Source of the DNA: Lentisphaeria bacterium
GTDB lineage: Bacteria > Verrucomicrobiota > Lentisphaeria > Victivallales > Victivallaceae
Assembly: GCA_017504435.1 (NCBI GenBank)
Contig: JAFVRD010000053.1
Coordinates: 1-64,000, forward strand
Direction of reading: 5' to 3'
DNA length: 64,000 bases
Shown: positions 53,698-63,016 of the stretch, piece by piece
How positions within the stretch are numbered: position 1 is the stretch's first letter
Layout: the number at the start of each line of letters is the position of its first letter
The notes under the pieces: model-generated
Databases searched by the model: none
The model's input: the letters and a program-made list of their open reading frames with translations, nothing else
What the model was told of the DNA's origin: nothing
Position numbers and translations under genes: made by a program

Positions 53698-55056
53698 ATG
53701 AATGCGGTTGTGATTTTTTGTCTTTTGTCGGTGCTTTTGGTTTTGGGGAAACTGGTGCGTCTGGGAGTGCCGGTTTTGCAGCGGCTGTATTTGCCAAGTT
53801 CGGTGATCGGCGGTTTGATCGGATTACTGGTATTCAGTTGTTTTGGTCAATATTTTCCGGCGGAAACAGTCAAAGCGATGGGAAAATTGCCCGGATTTCT
53901 CATCAATGTTATTTTTGCCGCCATATTCCTCGGTACTGTAGCTCCCAAACTCAAAGATGTTTTCAAAATGGCTATGCCGCAGTTGTGTATGGGACAAATG
54001 CTGGCATGGGGACAGTATGTGATCGGTCTGGGCTTGGCAGGATTTCTTTTTCTGCCGCTTTTCGGTGTCAATGCGGCAATGGGTAACTTGCTGGAAATAG
54101 GTTTTGAAGGCGGTCATGGTACTGTCGGCGGTATGACTCAGAGTTTCCGTGACGGTGGCTGGGAAGAAGGTATTGCATTGGGATATACTGTCGCGACCGG
54201 CGGTATGATATTGGGAATATTGGTCGGCATGGCTCTGATAAATTGGGCTTTGAATAAGGGGCATATCCGCAGTGTCCGCACCTTTGATGAGCGTGACCGT
54301 TCCGAGCGTATCGGTATTTATCAGGCTGATGCACGTCCTTCTGCCGGTAAGCAGACGGTATTTTGCGATTCGATCGACTCTCTGGCATGGCACATCGCAT
54401 TGCTGGGAATTTCCATTCTTATCGGTTATGGAATGCTCAAAGGATTGCAATTTCTGGAAGTCACGCTTTTCCCGGATAATGAATCCCGGTTGTTTTCCGG
54501 ATTCCCGCTTTTCCCGCTGTGTATGATCGGTGGGGTGCTGGTGCAGATAATTTTTCAGAAAATGAAAGTTAATTACCTGATCGATCACGGTCAGATGCAG
54601 CGTCTTTCCGGAGCGTCTCTGGACTTTCTGGTCGTGGCTGCGGTGGCGACGATCCGGCTGGAAGTTGTCAAAGCCAACTGGCTGCCGCTGGTCATTATGA
54701 TGAGTGTCGGCTTGTTGTGGAGCGTATTTTTGCTGATGGTTGTAGCTCCCAGACTTTTCAAATCTGCCTGGTTTGAATGTGCTATCGCTGAATTCGGTCA
54801 GGGATTGGGAGTTACGGCGACCGGGTTGATGCTGCTGCGCACCGTTGACCCGGAAAGCAAAACCGTGGCAGCGGCATCATTCGGTTACAAACAGCTGATT
54901 CATGAACCGGTCATGGGTGGTGGTTTGTGGACGGCATTTGCGTTGGTACTGGTTTTTTCCATCGGCTGGTTCCCGGTCTGGCTCATTTGTCTGGGAATGT
55001 TGATGATCTGGGGGATCATTACCGGTATCATTATTGCCCGCAACCGCAAAAAGTGA
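53698..55056 (+). CDS. gltS: Sodium/glutamate symporter
   Basis: The 452-residue membrane protein has about eleven to twelve hydrophobic segments and GltS features such as LYLPSSVIGGLIGL and GFEGGHGTVGGMTQSF, the conserved substrate/ion region. It imports glutamate with Na+. A GTGGGG site precedes ATG. It is separated from pdxT by 117 bases with no clear promoter and ends at a strong bidirectional-looking terminator. Confidence 0.88.
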   Translation: MNAVVIFCLLSVLLVLGKLVRLGVPVLQRLYLPSSVIGGLIGLLVFSCFGQYFPAETVKAMGKLPGFLINVIFAAIFLGTVAPKLKDVFKMAMPQLCMGQMLAWGQYVIGLGLAGFLFLPLFGVNAAMGNLLEIGFEGGHGTVGGMTQSFRDGGWEEGIALGYTVATGGMILGILVGMALINWALNKGHIRSVRTFDERDRSERIGIYQADARPSAGKQTVFCDSIDSLAWHIALLGISILIGYGMLKGLQFLEVTLFPDNESRLFSGFPLFPLCMIGGVLVQIIFQKMKVNYLIDHGQMQRLSGASLDFLVVAAVATIRLEVVKANWLPLVIMMSVGLLWSVFLLMVVAPRLFKSAWFECAIAEFGQGLGVTATGLMLLRTVDPESKTVAAASFGYKQLIHEPVMGGGLWTAFALVLVFSIGWFPVWLICLGMLMIWGIITGIIIARNRKK

Positions 55057-55074
55057 TTGCTCAAAATCAAAAAG

Positions 55075-55130
55075 ACCGGACTGCTGCAGACTTTCGGAAA
55101 TTTTTTGCAGCAGTCCGGTTTTATGTTTTG
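55075..55130 (+). terminator. Terminator after gltS
   Basis: A 14-bp perfect stem (55075-55088 with 55106-55119) with a 17-nt loop is followed by TTTATGTTTT. Confidence 0.85.
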
Positions 55131-55175
55131 AACTGTATTGAAAGCGTCTGAAATCTTTTCGCTCACATCCTTCGC

Positions 55176-55991
55176 TCAAAGATTTTCAATGATTTTGTCA
55201 AAAGCGGCGAAACTGTCTATTTCAGACGGGAGTTCTCCAGAGTCGCACGCAGTCATGAATGCCGGATCCAACGGAAGTTGTGCCAGCAGCGGCAGATGGT
55301 AGTTTTCGGCCATTTTTTTACCGCCGTCTGCGGAAAAAAGGGCATGGGATTTGCCGCAATCCGGGCAAATGAAACAACTCATATTTTCTACGATACCGGA
55401 AACTTTTACTTCGACTTTGCTGCAGAAATCCAGACATTTGCGGCAATCCGCCAGAGAAACTTCCTGCGGAGTAGTTACCACCACTGCCTGCTTTTCTCCG
55501 GGGATCAACTGGCATGCCGAAAGAATTTCATCACCGGTTCCCGGCGGGAAATCCAGCACCAGATCATCCAATTCGCCCCAGCTGGTGTCTTCCAGCAGTT
55601 GTTTCAGTACTCCCATTTTTGCCGGTCCGCGCCAGACGACCGCCTGATCCGGGTCATCCAGCAGCAACCCGACGGACACCAGTGCCACTCCGCTGACCGG
55701 CAGCGGGATGATACCGTTTTCTTCAGAGTAACCCATTTTCTGACTTTGTGCGCCGAAAATAGTCGGCTGGCTCGGACCGTGGAAATCGGCATCGAGCAGA
55801 CCGACTTTCCGGCCTGAGGCGGCAAGTTTCAATGCGATTGCCGCGGCAACGCTGCTTTTGCCTACACCGCCTTTGCCGGAAAGAACAAAGATCTTGCGTT
55901 TGATGAGGGCCATTTTTTTACCGAGTTTGTCCTCCCCGCAGGAAGAACACGATGAACAACTCCCGCAGGAGCCGCTGCATTGACTGGACAT
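55176..55991 (-). CDS. Mrp/NBP35-family iron-sulfur cluster carrier ATPase
   Basis: The 271-residue protein starts with a Cys-rich segment (CSGSCGSCSSCSSCG) followed by the deviant Walker A GKGGVGKSSVAAA. The C-terminal CFICPDCG provides the bridging-cluster cysteines. Mrp proteins assemble and transfer [4Fe-4S] clusters. It is the second gene after a ceramidase-like protein, 13 bases apart; the pairing has no obvious biochemical reason. Confidence 0.9.
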   Translation of the reverse strand: MSSQCSGSCGSCSSCSSCGEDKLGKKMALIKRKIFVLSGKGGVGKSSVAAAIALKLAASGRKVGLLDADFHGPSQPTIFGAQSQKMGYSEENGIIPLPVSGVALVSVGLLLDDPDQAVVWRGPAKMGVLKQLLEDTSWGELDDLVLDFPPGTGDEILSACQLIPGEKQAVVVTTPQEVSLADCRKCLDFCSKVEVKVSGIVENMSCFICPDCGKSHALFSADGGKKMAENYHLPLLAQLPLDPAFMTACDSGELPSEIDSFAAFDKIIENL

Positions 55992-56004
55992 GATATATAT
56001 TCCT

Positions 56005-57342
56005 TTACTTCAAAAGTTTGATTGCACCTTCAATCATATTTTCGCCCACGGTACGGTCAGCCAGGGTCCGGGACGGACTGGTTTCATAACCGCCGTTGCC
56101 GTAATGTTGCGGCAGACCGACATAACCGATTTCACCCATACCGAGGGCTGCGATCATGGTATACGGGAAACGGGATGCTTCGCGGATGGCAAAACCGATT
56201 TCCACAAAAGGTTCTGCCGGCAGTGAAACGATCGCGGCAGTCTCTCCGAAAGAGATCATGATCTGTTTTTCCACCCGGCGTCCGGGGATGGGGTTTTCCC
56301 GGCATCCGATTGCCATTTCAGCAAACAATTTTTTTACAAAAGGCACACCTTTGGCGATATCTTCGCTGGTGAAATCTCTACCGTCTGCCATGACTGCATC
56401 TTTGTTTTCTTCATAAATGCGTTTGGCTTCGGCGTACTCTTCATCGGTCAATTGCAGATAAGGAGCTTCGAATTCACAAGTTGCACTGGCAATCGCGGTG
56501 TTTTCCACTTTTTTCATCTGATACAATGATGCGAGAATGCATCCGGCATAGCCTTTACCGATACGTTTTGCTTCGTCATAACCGGTCTGATTGCCGGGGG
56601 TGTTGACATCAAAGTGATTGATATTGCCCTGAGGAGCAATGATCGTGATGACCGGTAATTCAAAACCGAGTTCATGCTGGATCTCTTTTTCCATGATCCC
56701 CGGCCAGTCTGCAGAAACATAATCTCCGCCGATGGTATCGGTGTGATTGCTGATATTGGCGATCAGCAATGCCGGACGTCCGTGTTGACGGATCTCCAGC
56801 ATGGGAATCAGCGGATCAATGCCGCCTTCCGGGTGATCGATATCGGCATTGAGTTTGCCGGGATTGGTCAGAGTTTTGCCGTTTTTCATAATATAACGGC
56901 GGTTGAATGCCAGAGTTGAGTACTCCGTTTCAGAGGCAAAAAGTTCTGCCGGAGCCAGAGAGGCAAATGCCTGATCCAGGGCAAAGACGGTTTTTTTAGC
57001 CAGATCTTTCATATACTGCGGATCGGGTTCATAACCAAACAATGCGTAAGCATACGGGCCGGTGTGGGTGTGGGTCGCGCAGAACAGCACTTTGCCTGCC
57101 AGCGGAGAACCGGCGGCGGCAAGCGCGGAATCGACTTCATTTACCCATCCGGAATCCACCATACAGAGGTCAAAAGAGACAATTGCTGCACATTCACTGC
57201 CGGTACGGAATACTGCAGCTTTCAGAGCCAGCCGGTCATAAGCACCTTTATTGGGACGGGGATTGAAATACCCGCACAGAGGCACTCCGTAACCGGGAGT
57301 GATATCTTCTCTGGCAAAACCGAATTCAAAATTGCTCATCAT
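56005..57342 (-). CDS. Neutral/alkaline ceramidase-like hydrolase (N-terminal domain family)
   Basis: The 445-residue protein matches the N-terminal domain of neutral ceramidases, with FGFAREDITP, LCGYFNPR, the metal-ligand-like segment FCATHTHTGPYAYA and ISNHTDTIGGDYVSADWPG. Many short bacterial members lack the C-terminal domain and have unknown substrates. No signal peptide is visible, so it probably acts in the cytoplasm. AAGGA precedes the ATG. Confidence 0.72.
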   Translation of the reverse strand: MMSNFEFGFAREDITPGYGVPLCGYFNPRPNKGAYDRLALKAAVFRTGSECAAIVSFDLCMVDSGWVNEVDSALAAAGSPLAGKVLFCATHTHTGPYAYALFGYEPDPQYMKDLAKKTVFALDQAFASLAPAELFASETEYSTLAFNRRYIMKNGKTLTNPGKLNADIDHPEGGIDPLIPMLEIRQHGRPALLIANISNHTDTIGGDYVSADWPGIMEKEIQHELGFELPVITIIAPQGNINHFDVNTPGNQTGYDEAKRIGKGYAGCILASLYQMKKVENTAIASATCEFEAPYLQLTDEEYAEAKRIYEENKDAVMADGRDFTSEDIAKGVPFVKKLFAEMAIGCRENPIPGRRVEKQIMISFGETAAIVSLPAEPFVEIGFAIREASRFPYTMIAALGMGEIGYVGLPQHYGNGGYETSPSRTLADRTVGENMIEGAIKLLK

Positions 57343-57394
57343 TAAAAATCCTTATTTTACAAGTGTTTTTTACAACACGGCGTGTGTTTCTACT

Positions 57395-57543
57395 AAGATA
57401 CTGCATCATTGCTTTTTTTTCAAGTTGTTTTTATATGTACAGCAGTTCATTTTTTCCGTAAAAACTGCTTGTTGTTTTATTATATAAAATTGATTTGTAT
57501 TTTTGTAAAATAATTTGCATTTTGCCGCATTGGCGTATATTTT
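57395..57543. promoter_or_regulatory. Divergent promoters between the ceramidase-like and AXE1 genes, with an inverted repeat
   Basis: Minus: TTGAAA (complement of 57418-57423), 17 bp, TATCTT (complement of 57395-57400). Plus: TTGCAT (57515-57520), 17 bp, TATTTT (57538-57543). Between them, AGCAGTT (57441-57447) and AACTGCT (57463-57469) form a perfect inverted repeat with a 15-bp spacer. Confidence 0.5.
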
Positions 57544-57582
57544 ATAAGTCGTAACTTGAAATACTTGTAAAGGCAGTCGATC

Positions 57583-58890
57583 ATGAAAAAAGTAGTTTGT
57601 GCAGCGTTGTGTACCGGAGCTGCGATTTCCGCAGCTGCTTCCGGGCACAGTTTTTACGCCGCCGAAGGTGCCGGATTGGGCAAAGAACTTCCGGCTCCAT
57701 TAAAAATAGGGGTGTCAACCGGTAACGGGATCGGTAAATGCGGGGAAAATATCGTTTTTACTGTTGATCCGGTGGATATCCCTGCCGGTGCGGAAAAAAT
57801 CCGGATCTCCCGCCGTATTGACAGTGTTATTCAGGGGTACGAGGATTTCCCGGTAAAAAAATTCACCATCGTTATGAGTCTGGACCGGCCGGGGCATCTT
57901 TCGGTTCACGGGGTTTATGTTGATGCCACCGGGAAAGTACTGGTGCCGCCGCCGGACAGTTGTGCGTACGGCAACGGGGTATTCATTGAACCTGAAAAAT
58001 TATCTTTTGCGCGTCATGAACCGGCAGATTTCGACCGTTTCTGGGCTGAACAGCTGAAATTGCTGGCGGCTGTTCCGATGGATGTCAAACGGGAACGCAA
58101 GCGGAATTGTGAAACATGGTACGGAGATGAGGTGGAGATCACTTCTATTGCCGGTATTCCGGTCACCGGATGTTTGCGGATCCCGGTAAATGCCCGTCCG
58201 GGGACACTTCCGGCAGTGGTCAGTTTTCATGGAGCCGGATTCAAGCGGGCTTCATTCCGCAGTGATTACGGAAACAATGTGATCGTATTTGATGTCAATG
58301 CTCATGGTTTGAATAATCACATGCCCAAAGAGTATTACCGTCAATTAAACGAAAATCCTCCGGCAGAACTGGATATTTTTTCCAGTCGGGATAATGCCGG
58401 AAACAGTTATTTCAAAAATATGTTTCTCCGGACTGTCCGGGCGTTGGATTTTATCAAATCCCTGCCGGAATGGGATGGTAAAACTCTGATCGTACACGGG
58501 CGCAGTCAGGGCGGGGCACAGGCGATCGCGGCTGCCGCATTGGTTCCGGAAGTGACGTTGTGTGCTGCCAATGTGCCGGCACTTGCTGATCATGGCGGCG
58601 TATTTGCCGGGCGCAAACCTGGATGGCCCGGGATCAATCCGGAGAAAAATGCGGCAATCGCAGCGGCATCCGATTATGTGGATGTGGCGAATCTTGCCGC
58701 CCGGATCCGGTGCGAAACGCTTTTGAGCATTGGCATGATCGACACGATCTGTCCTCCGGTTTCGGTGTATCTGGTATACAAAAATATCCGGGCTGAAAAA
58801 CATGTAACATTTTTCCCTGCGATGGGGCATAATGCTCCTCCGGTATTGTTGGACGGCAGAGAACGAATAAGAAAAGAGGTGAACAAATGA
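57583..58890 (+). CDS. Secreted acetylxylan esterase / cephalosporin-C deacetylase family (AXE1) hydrolase, second copy
   Basis: The 435-residue protein has an N-terminal signal-like segment rich in Ala (about 1-25), a beta-rich region to about 140 and an AXE1 domain. The nucleophile Ser308 is in GRSQGG, Asp in IGMIDTICPPVS and His in MGHNAPP. It is a clear paralog of the gene at 18028 with the same layout. Its stop overlaps the dehydrogenase start (ATGA). Deacetylation of plant or host glycans is the likely role. Confidence 0.83.
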   Translation: MKKVVCAALCTGAAISAAASGHSFYAAEGAGLGKELPAPLKIGVSTGNGIGKCGENIVFTVDPVDIPAGAEKIRISRRIDSVIQGYEDFPVKKFTIVMSLDRPGHLSVHGVYVDATGKVLVPPPDSCAYGNGVFIEPEKLSFARHEPADFDRFWAEQLKLLAAVPMDVKRERKRNCETWYGDEVEITSIAGIPVTGCLRIPVNARPGTLPAVVSFHGAGFKRASFRSDYGNNVIVFDVNAHGLNNHMPKEYYRQLNENPPAELDIFSSRDNAGNSYFKNMFLRTVRALDFIKSLPEWDGKTLIVHGRSQGGAQAIAAAALVPEVTLCAANVPALADHGGVFAGRKPGWPGINPEKNAAIAAASDYVDVANLAARIRCETLLSIGMIDTICPPVSVYLVYKNIRAEKHVTFFPAMGHNAPPVLLDGRERIRKEVNK

Positions 58891-59915
58891 TTATTTCTGT
58901 AGCGGAACTTACCCGAATATGTCAGGATCTGCTGATGCGTGCAGGAGTTCCGGAAAAATCTGCATTGCGGGCAGCGGAAACGCTGGTCAGTGCTGATGCC
59001 CGGGGGATCAGTTCTCACGGGGTTATCCGGCTGGCACGTTATATAGACTGCATGAAAAGCGGCGGGATCATTCCGGATGCAGAAATAAAGATCATTGATG
59101 AAGGGCCGGCTTTTATCCGGGCCAGTGCCGCCGGCGGTTTGGGGATCCCCGCATCATGCGAGGTCGTGGAACGGCTTATTGCCAAATCCGCATCCATGCC
59201 GCTGGCTGCGGCGTCGATCAATCACAGTGACCATTACGGTGCGGCAGGATATTATGCCATGAAGTGTGCTGATGCCGGGTTGATCGGTTTTTCCATGAGC
59301 AACACCTGTCCATTGATCGCAGTGACCGGCGCGGCGGCGGCAGGCATCGGTAATAATCCTTTTGCATACGCGGCTCCGGCAGGCAGATACCGTGCGGTAT
59401 TGTTTGATATCTGTATGAGCGTAGTTGCCAGCGGCAAACTTATTATTGCGGCGGCGGATAACAAACCGATACCGGAGGGGTGGATACTGGATAAAGACGG
59501 CAGACCGACCACTGATCCCAAAGAGATCTACAATGGTGCGATCATGCTGCCTTTTGGAGGACATAAAGGTTATGGTCTGGCGATGATGGTGGAAATGCTT
59601 TCCGGGGTGTTGGCGGGAGCAGGTACGCTTTCCGGGGTGAATTCCTGGAATACTGTTCCCGGACGAGATGCAGATACGGGGCATTTCTTTTTGACCATCA
59701 ATCCGGCATTTTTCGGTGGTTTGGACAATTTCAATGCCCGGATGGAGGCGGTCATTGAAGAGTTGACCTCCGCCCCCAAGGCAGACGGGGTGAATAAGAT
59801 CTATTATCCCGGTGAGCTGGAGTTTATTTCTGAAGCCAAAGCTTTTGCCGACGGAATAGATCTGCCCGATGCTTCTGCTGCAGAATTGGAACGCGCCGGA
59901 AAAATGCTCAAATAA
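58887..59915 (+). CDS. Malate/L-lactate/ureidoglycolate dehydrogenase family (Ldh2) oxidoreductase
   Basis: The 342-residue protein has the Ldh2-family sequence: ADARGISSHGVIRLARYI, INHSDHYGAAGYYAM with the catalytic His, IGFSMSNTCPL and LPFGGHKGYGLAMMVEML. These NAD(P)-dependent enzymes, unrelated to classical MDH/LDH, oxidise 2-hydroxy acids or reduce keto sugar acids. Coupled to the AXE1 esterase gene, it may process an acid released by that enzyme. Confidence 0.88.
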   Translation: MIISVAELTRICQDLLMRAGVPEKSALRAAETLVSADARGISSHGVIRLARYIDCMKSGGIIPDAEIKIIDEGPAFIRASAAGGLGIPASCEVVERLIAKSASMPLAAASINHSDHYGAAGYYAMKCADAGLIGFSMSNTCPLIAVTGAAAAGIGNNPFAYAAPAGRYRAVLFDICMSVVASGKLIIAAADNKPIPEGWILDKDGRPTTDPKEIYNGAIMLPFGGHKGYGLAMMVEMLSGVLAGAGTLSGVNSWNTVPGRDADTGHFFLTINPAFFGGLDNFNARMEAVIEELTSAPKADGVNKIYYPGELEFISEAKAFADGIDLPDASAAELERAGKMLK

Positions 59916-60031
59916 TCATGGAGCGTTCCGTCACAATAATTTTTTATATCTGCCGTCCGGTCCGGTTTGTTCGCGACGGCTCAGACCTTGATTTTGCAAA
60001 GAAGCTTCGCTTTTCTTGAAAAAGGACGAAA

Positions 60032-60158
60032 GTTCGGGAGAAGGGAAAACCTCTTTTCTCGTGAAAAGAAGTCTCCCCTTCTCCTGAACATCTCCCCTTA
60101 TCGGGAATAGAGCGTTTCAAAAAGGTGTCTTTCCCGCAGAATCATTTGGGCAACAGCC
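60032..60158 (-). repeat. 3'-end repeat element, copy 2, with large imperfect hairpin
   Basis: On the minus strand, starting 22 bases after the lysC stop, 60158 down to 60115 resembles 19396-19442. Further on, arms around 60032-60058 and 60063-60089 form GTTC, GGAGAAGGG and TCTTTTC stems with internal bulges. The rest of 59916-60180 shows nothing else recognisable. Confidence 0.6.
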
Positions 60159-60180
60159 TTTGAAATTCAATCCTGACGGA

Positions 60181-61590
60181 TTATTTTTCCACTAATTCAG
60201 CATGCAGAGCTTTTTGAGCATCGGCAAAATGATCCCGGTCGATAATGAATTGCATATTGACCTGACGCATGCACTGGTCGAGGGCCAGAATATTGATTCC
60301 GGCGGCGGCAAGTGCACTGGCGGCACGGGAAAGGAATCCGGGGATTTTCATATTGCTGCCGATAACGGCAATGATCGCCACATCCCGGGTCGTGATTTTT
60401 GCATTCGGGAATGCTTCCTGCAGTTCTGCCAGACACTTGCTCAGACCTTTACATCTTTCGGAAACGTAGTGAGTAATGGTGTTGGCATTGGTATTTTTGG
60501 CAATATAACTGACTTTATTTGCCGCAAAACTTTCCAGTACCCGGTAATCGTATCCGCTGGCACCGACCATTTCGGTGTCAAAAATTTCAATGGCAACAAT
60601 ATCTTTGCGTCCGCAAATCATATCGACTTTAGGTTCAGGAGAGACAAAATCCTGACTGATCAGTGTGCCGGGATGACCGGGGTCAAAAGCATTGTCTACG
60701 CGAATGGCGATACCGTTGCGTTCCATTTCTTTGGAGGCTTTGGGGTGGATAGCTTCCATTGCCATATCCGCAAGCTGGTCGGCAATATCAAAATTGGTAT
60801 GTCCGATCGTACGGACTTTGTCTACGCCGATAAGTTTCGGGTCTCCGGTGGAGAGGTGGAATTCTTTATGAATAATTCCTTCCCGGGCTTTGGTGACAAC
60901 TGCAATTTTGCTGAAGGTTATTTCACTGTAACCGCGGTCGAATTTCGCCATTACTCCTTCGGCGCATTTGGCATAACCGGTGACGATCGGCATGCAGCTG
61001 CTGAAATCCAATCCCGTCAAGTGATGGGCGATGGTTTCTTCCATTGAGCCGGTCTCCTGATCTTTCCAACCGGAAAGATCGACGAAAACAGCATTGACAC
61101 CGTGTTCTTTGAGAATACATGCGGAGTTGAATGCACTGTGGGCCTCACCGACGGAACTGAGCAATTCCCGGGCGGCGGGGAGATAATTCCCCGGCTGGAA
61201 GTGACCGAAACTGCGCAGCTGCATCAAATGCAGCAGACAATTTTTTATACCGCTCATACGTTCATTGACAAACGCATCGGCACTGGCAAGATCGAGTTTA
61301 AGATTGGCAAAAGAGTGATTCAATTCGATCATTTTGACACGGGTGGCTTCCAATTTTTCCTGCCACGCCCGGTTGTCTCCGGCGGCAAAGCTGCCGTAGA
61401 TACCGGGTTCGCCGGTTTTTTTATCCTCCAACAGCCAGTTGGTCACGCCGCCGTAAGCGGAAACGACAAAAATACGGTTATATAATTCACTGCCTTTGCG
61501 GGAACCGATCAGAATATTTTTCATCAGTTCTCCGAAGCGGGTCATACTGGTGCCGCCGATTTTTTCAACGGTATGCAAATTTCTGTTCAT
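60181..61590 (-). CDS. lysC: Aspartate kinase (divergent, ectoine-type-like)
   Basis: The 469-residue protein has an amino-acid-kinase domain and two C-terminal ACT domains (about 340-469). The opening is VEKIGGTSM rather than the usual VxKFGGTS, which resembles the divergent Ask_Ect aspartokinases. FDRGYSEITFSKIA and STGDPKLIGVDKVRTIGH are also typical of that group. It catalyses the first step toward lysine, threonine and methionine. It follows hom by 2 bases; the pair forms an aspartate-pathway operon. Confidence 0.85.
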   Translation of the reverse strand: MNRNLHTVEKIGGTSMTRFGELMKNILIGSRKGSELYNRIFVVSAYGGVTNWLLEDKKTGEPGIYGSFAAGDNRAWQEKLEATRVKMIELNHSFANLKLDLASADAFVNERMSGIKNCLLHLMQLRSFGHFQPGNYLPAARELLSSVGEAHSAFNSACILKEHGVNAVFVDLSGWKDQETGSMEETIAHHLTGLDFSSCMPIVTGYAKCAEGVMAKFDRGYSEITFSKIAVVTKAREGIIHKEFHLSTGDPKLIGVDKVRTIGHTNFDIADQLADMAMEAIHPKASKEMERNGIAIRVDNAFDPGHPGTLISQDFVSPEPKVDMICGRKDIVAIEIFDTEMVGASGYDYRVLESFAANKVSYIAKNTNANTITHYVSERCKGLSKCLAELQEAFPNAKITTRDVAIIAVIGSNMKIPGFLSRAASALAAAGINILALDQCMRQVNMQFIIDRDHFADAQKALHAELVEK

Positions 61591-61592
61591 GA

Positions 61593-62885
61593 TTAAAAAT
61601 CCTCAATTCTGATCAGTCTCACCGGAGAGTTGTTTACTGAAAGCACGGCGATTTCAGCCAGTGCAGAACGGATCTCTTTTTCTTTAGCCGGGTGGGTCAG
61701 CACCACCAGCGATACGGAACCGTCCTCGGCACGGTGTTCATGCTGGATCAAGCTGGAAATATTAATAGATCTGGATGCCAGTATCTGGGTGATTGAAGCG
61801 ATCACTCCGGCGCAATCTTTGACCTGCAGCCGCAGATAGTAACGGCTGGTGATGTCATCAATGCTCAACTGGGCAGTGAATTGTTCACCGGGAACGAATC
61901 CGGGCAGACGGCGGGTGCAATTATTCGCCATATTCAATGCGACATCGCTGATATCCGCCACGACTGCACTTGCGGTGGCTTTGCGACCGGCTCCGCGACC
62001 GTAGAAAAGAGTCTGCCCGACGGTATCACCCTCGACCTGAACGCCGTTGAAAACATCATTGATGCCGGCGAGCAGGGATTTGCCGGGGATCAAAGTCGGA
62101 TGGACACGCATCTGCACTGCTCCGTTATCACATTTGATGATCCCCAGCAGTTTGATCCGGTAGCCCAATTCATCGGCACAGGCAATGTCGGCAAGTTCCA
62201 GATCGCGGATGCCTTCAACATAAACAGAATCCAATCCGAACCATTTGCCGTAAGCCAGTGAAGCGAGAATGGCGGTTTTGTGGGCGGTATCAAATCCGTC
62301 GATATCCAGCGAGGGATTGGCTTCGGCATAACCGAGTTTCTGAGCATCGGCAAGAACGGGGGCAAAATCGGCACCTTCACGTTCCATGCGGGTGAGAATA
62401 TAGTTGCAGGTGCCGTTCATAATGCCGTAAATGCGTTCGATACGGTTGGATACCAGACCTTCGCGCAGAGCTTTGATAATGGGAATACCGCCTGCAACGC
62501 TGGCTTCATAGTAAATATTCACATTGTTTTTTTCAGCAGCGGCAAAAAGTTCTTCCCCGTGGAGAGCCAGCAGAGCTTTGTTGGCGGTGACGACGGATTT
62601 TCCGGCATTGAGTGCGGTCAGGATAAATTTTTTGGCAATGGTCGTGCCGCCGACCAGTTCCACTACGATATCGCACTCGTCGATGACCTGCTGTGCGTCG
62701 GTGGTCAATACTCCTTCCGGAATGGCGATGCCGCGGTCGGTTTTTATATCCAGATCGGCAATTTTATGCAGAACCGGACGGACTCCGGTGCGTTTGGCAA
62801 TGCAATCATGGTTCAACAACAGATTTTCAGCGACTCCGGCACCGACGGTACCGAATCCGATAATACCTACTTTATACTCTTTCAC
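61593..62885 (-). CDS. hom: Homoserine dehydrogenase
   Basis: The enzyme reduces aspartate semialdehyde to homoserine. It has the cofactor motif VGIIGFGTVGAGVAE, the catalytic region GGIPIIKALREGL and GIMNGTCNYILTRM, and a C-terminal ACT domain (LRLQVKDCAGVIASITQIL) for feedback control. I place the start at GTG 62885, downstream of AAAGGG, giving about 430 residues; the open frame extends to 62936. It leads the hom-lysC operon. Confidence 0.92.
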   Translation of the reverse strand: MKEYKVGIIGFGTVGAGVAENLLLNHDCIAKRTGVRPVLHKIADLDIKTDRGIAIPEGVLTTDAQQVIDECDIVVELVGGTTIAKKFILTALNAGKSVVTANKALLALHGEELFAAAEKNNVNIYYEASVAGGIPIIKALREGLVSNRIERIYGIMNGTCNYILTRMEREGADFAPVLADAQKLGYAEANPSLDIDGFDTAHKTAILASLAYGKWFGLDSVYVEGIRDLELADIACADELGYRIKLLGIIKCDNGAVQMRVHPTLIPGKSLLAGINDVFNGVQVEGDTVGQTLFYGRGAGRKATASAVVADISDVALNMANNCTRRLPGFVPGEQFTAQLSIDDITSRYYLRLQVKDCAGVIASITQILASRSINISSLIQHEHRAEDGSVSLVVLTHPAKEKEIRSALAEIAVLSVNNSPVRLIRIEDF

Positions 62886-62942
62886 GACAGAGACCCTTTC
62901 TTCATAAATTCGGGAAATGACCTGAAATTTAAACATTTAAAT

Positions 62943-62971
62943 AATATAGCACCGACGCCGGAAATTTACAA
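62943..62971 (-). promoter_or_regulatory. Promoter of hom-lysC
   Basis: On minus, TTGTAA (complement of 62966-62971), 17 bp, TATATT (complement of 62943-62948), preceded by GGTGC. Confidence 0.7.
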
Positions 62972-63016
62972 CTGCAAAAATCCGGCATCTTTATATTTTA
63001 TGCTGCAGATAGTAAT

